Shown one piece after another: positions 63,480-64,000 of a DNA stretch of 64,000 nucleotides. Location of the stretch: the NCBI GenBank assembly GCA_027577595.1, contig JANBRJ010000037.1:62001-126000 (forward strand). The letters run 5' to 3'. The translations under genes and the position numbers were made by a program. The notes below the pieces were generated by a model, which worked only from the letters and a program-made list of their open reading frames with translations, was not told the origin of the DNA and did no database searches. The first letter of the stretch is position 1. Every line of letters starts with the position of its first letter. Source of the stretch: Coemansia sp. RSA 487. Its lineage: Eukaryota > Kickxellomycota > Kickxellomycetes > Kickxellales > Kickxellaceae.

Positions 63480-64000
63480 TTAAGACTGCTGCTGCGATTT
63501 TGCTGAACGAGGCTTCATTCTGGGCTGTGCAGAGCCACTGGTAGGCCTCTTGGCGCCTCTCGCGAGCTTCTTGGTCTTCTTTTCTGGTGGAAGAGTGGTA
63601 CCACGCCTAAAACGCCCAAGTCTCTTGTGTGTTTGGCGCAGCCTATGGAGGGTATGCCTAAAATTCAATACAACAGCAAAATCTCTGTTCCAAAACCGAG
63701 CAGCAGGCTCTTTCCCGAGATGGCTAGCAGACTTCATGCTATCTGCCACATGCTCCACACATTTTTTGCTTTGGCACATTAGGAGTCCCATGGCAAGTAA
63801 CCTACTCACGCCTATTCTCTTTCAGGTAGGGCCTTGGGTTTGGAACCAGCTCTTCAGGATGCACAAACCTGTATTCGCAACACCCAGGGCAGAAAGCTAA
63901 TAAATATAATCTACACCGGGCTTCAAGCAAGAGCAAGTTACACTGGCGGCGTCTGTACAGGACAATCACACAAAAACCACAATTTTAGTTGTTAAAAAAC
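63470..64000 (-). pseudogene. Fanzor-like gene, decayed C-terminal part (copy 2, continues beyond window)
   Basis: On the minus strand, reading leftward from the window edge, LKPGVDYIY and FCPGCCEYRF (first zinc-knuckle half, near 63870-63895), CHG (near 63800) and then GLLMCQSKKCVEHV, FWNRDFAVVLNFRHTL (RuvC-III, Asp at 63681-63683) and a basic tail lie in order. The pattern matches the end of Fanzor copy 1 (CHGLLEC ... YWNRDTAAALNF). At least two frame changes or stops interrupt it, and the N-terminal part is off the window. The two copies have diverged in sequence, so they are separate insertions or old paralogs, not a recent duplication. Confidence 0.75.

Overview
The window looks like nuclear DNA of an intron-poor fungus. 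It encodes cytoplasmic dynein heavy chain, CCT subunit theta, the CAAX protease RCE1, eIF1, a full-length vacuolar-type ABCC transporter pair and many small serine-rich secreted proteins with C-terminal GPI-type tails. Only two genes clearly need an intron (a RING-H2 gene and eIF1), while a 14.7 kb dynein gene is open in one frame. A zygomycete-grade, early-diverging fungus (perhaps Kickxellomycotina) would fit; this is inferred from gene style, not from a marker gene.

Layout. 0-5 kb: the 3' end of an unidentified gene, a single-pass membrane protein with PPxY motifs, and a PDX1/SNZ-like protein that has lost key active-site residues. 5-18 kb: a Tc1/mariner relic, then two tandem minus-strand Ybt1/Vmr1-like ABCC transporters. 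19-26 kb: a secreted GPI-type protein, followed by an accessory patch. The patch holds three related LTR-like repeats, a 3' fragment of a leucyl-aminopeptidase gene, a coiled-coil/nuclease-like/kinase gene of the Crinkler/FunK1 type, and a 3' fragment of SEC23. 26-41 kb: cytoplasmic dynein heavy chain with two polyglutamine tracts. 41-50 kb: four GPI-type secreted proteins around a membrane RING-H2 ubiquitin ligase and a decayed Fanzor (eukaryotic TnpB-like RNA-guided nuclease) gene. 50-60 kb: eIF1 with a long lysine-box N-terminal extension, a class II aldolase-like protein, a 7-TM receptor with a very long third loop, CCT8 and RCE1. 60-64 kb: two more GPI-type proteins and the C-terminal end of a second decayed Fanzor gene running off the right edge.

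The most interesting observations are the two Fanzor copies; the eIF1 with an eIF2-beta-like lysine-rich extension, a poor-context first AUG and a good-context internal AUG; the PDX1 pseudoenzyme; a dispersed four-member family of small GPI-anchored proteins sharing an N-terminal domain I do not recognise; and host gene fragments cut off at or near LTR-like repeats. No operons are expected or seen. The housekeeping genes are functionally independent. Shared themes are the cell surface (seven predicted GPI-type proteins) and membrane transport and signalling.
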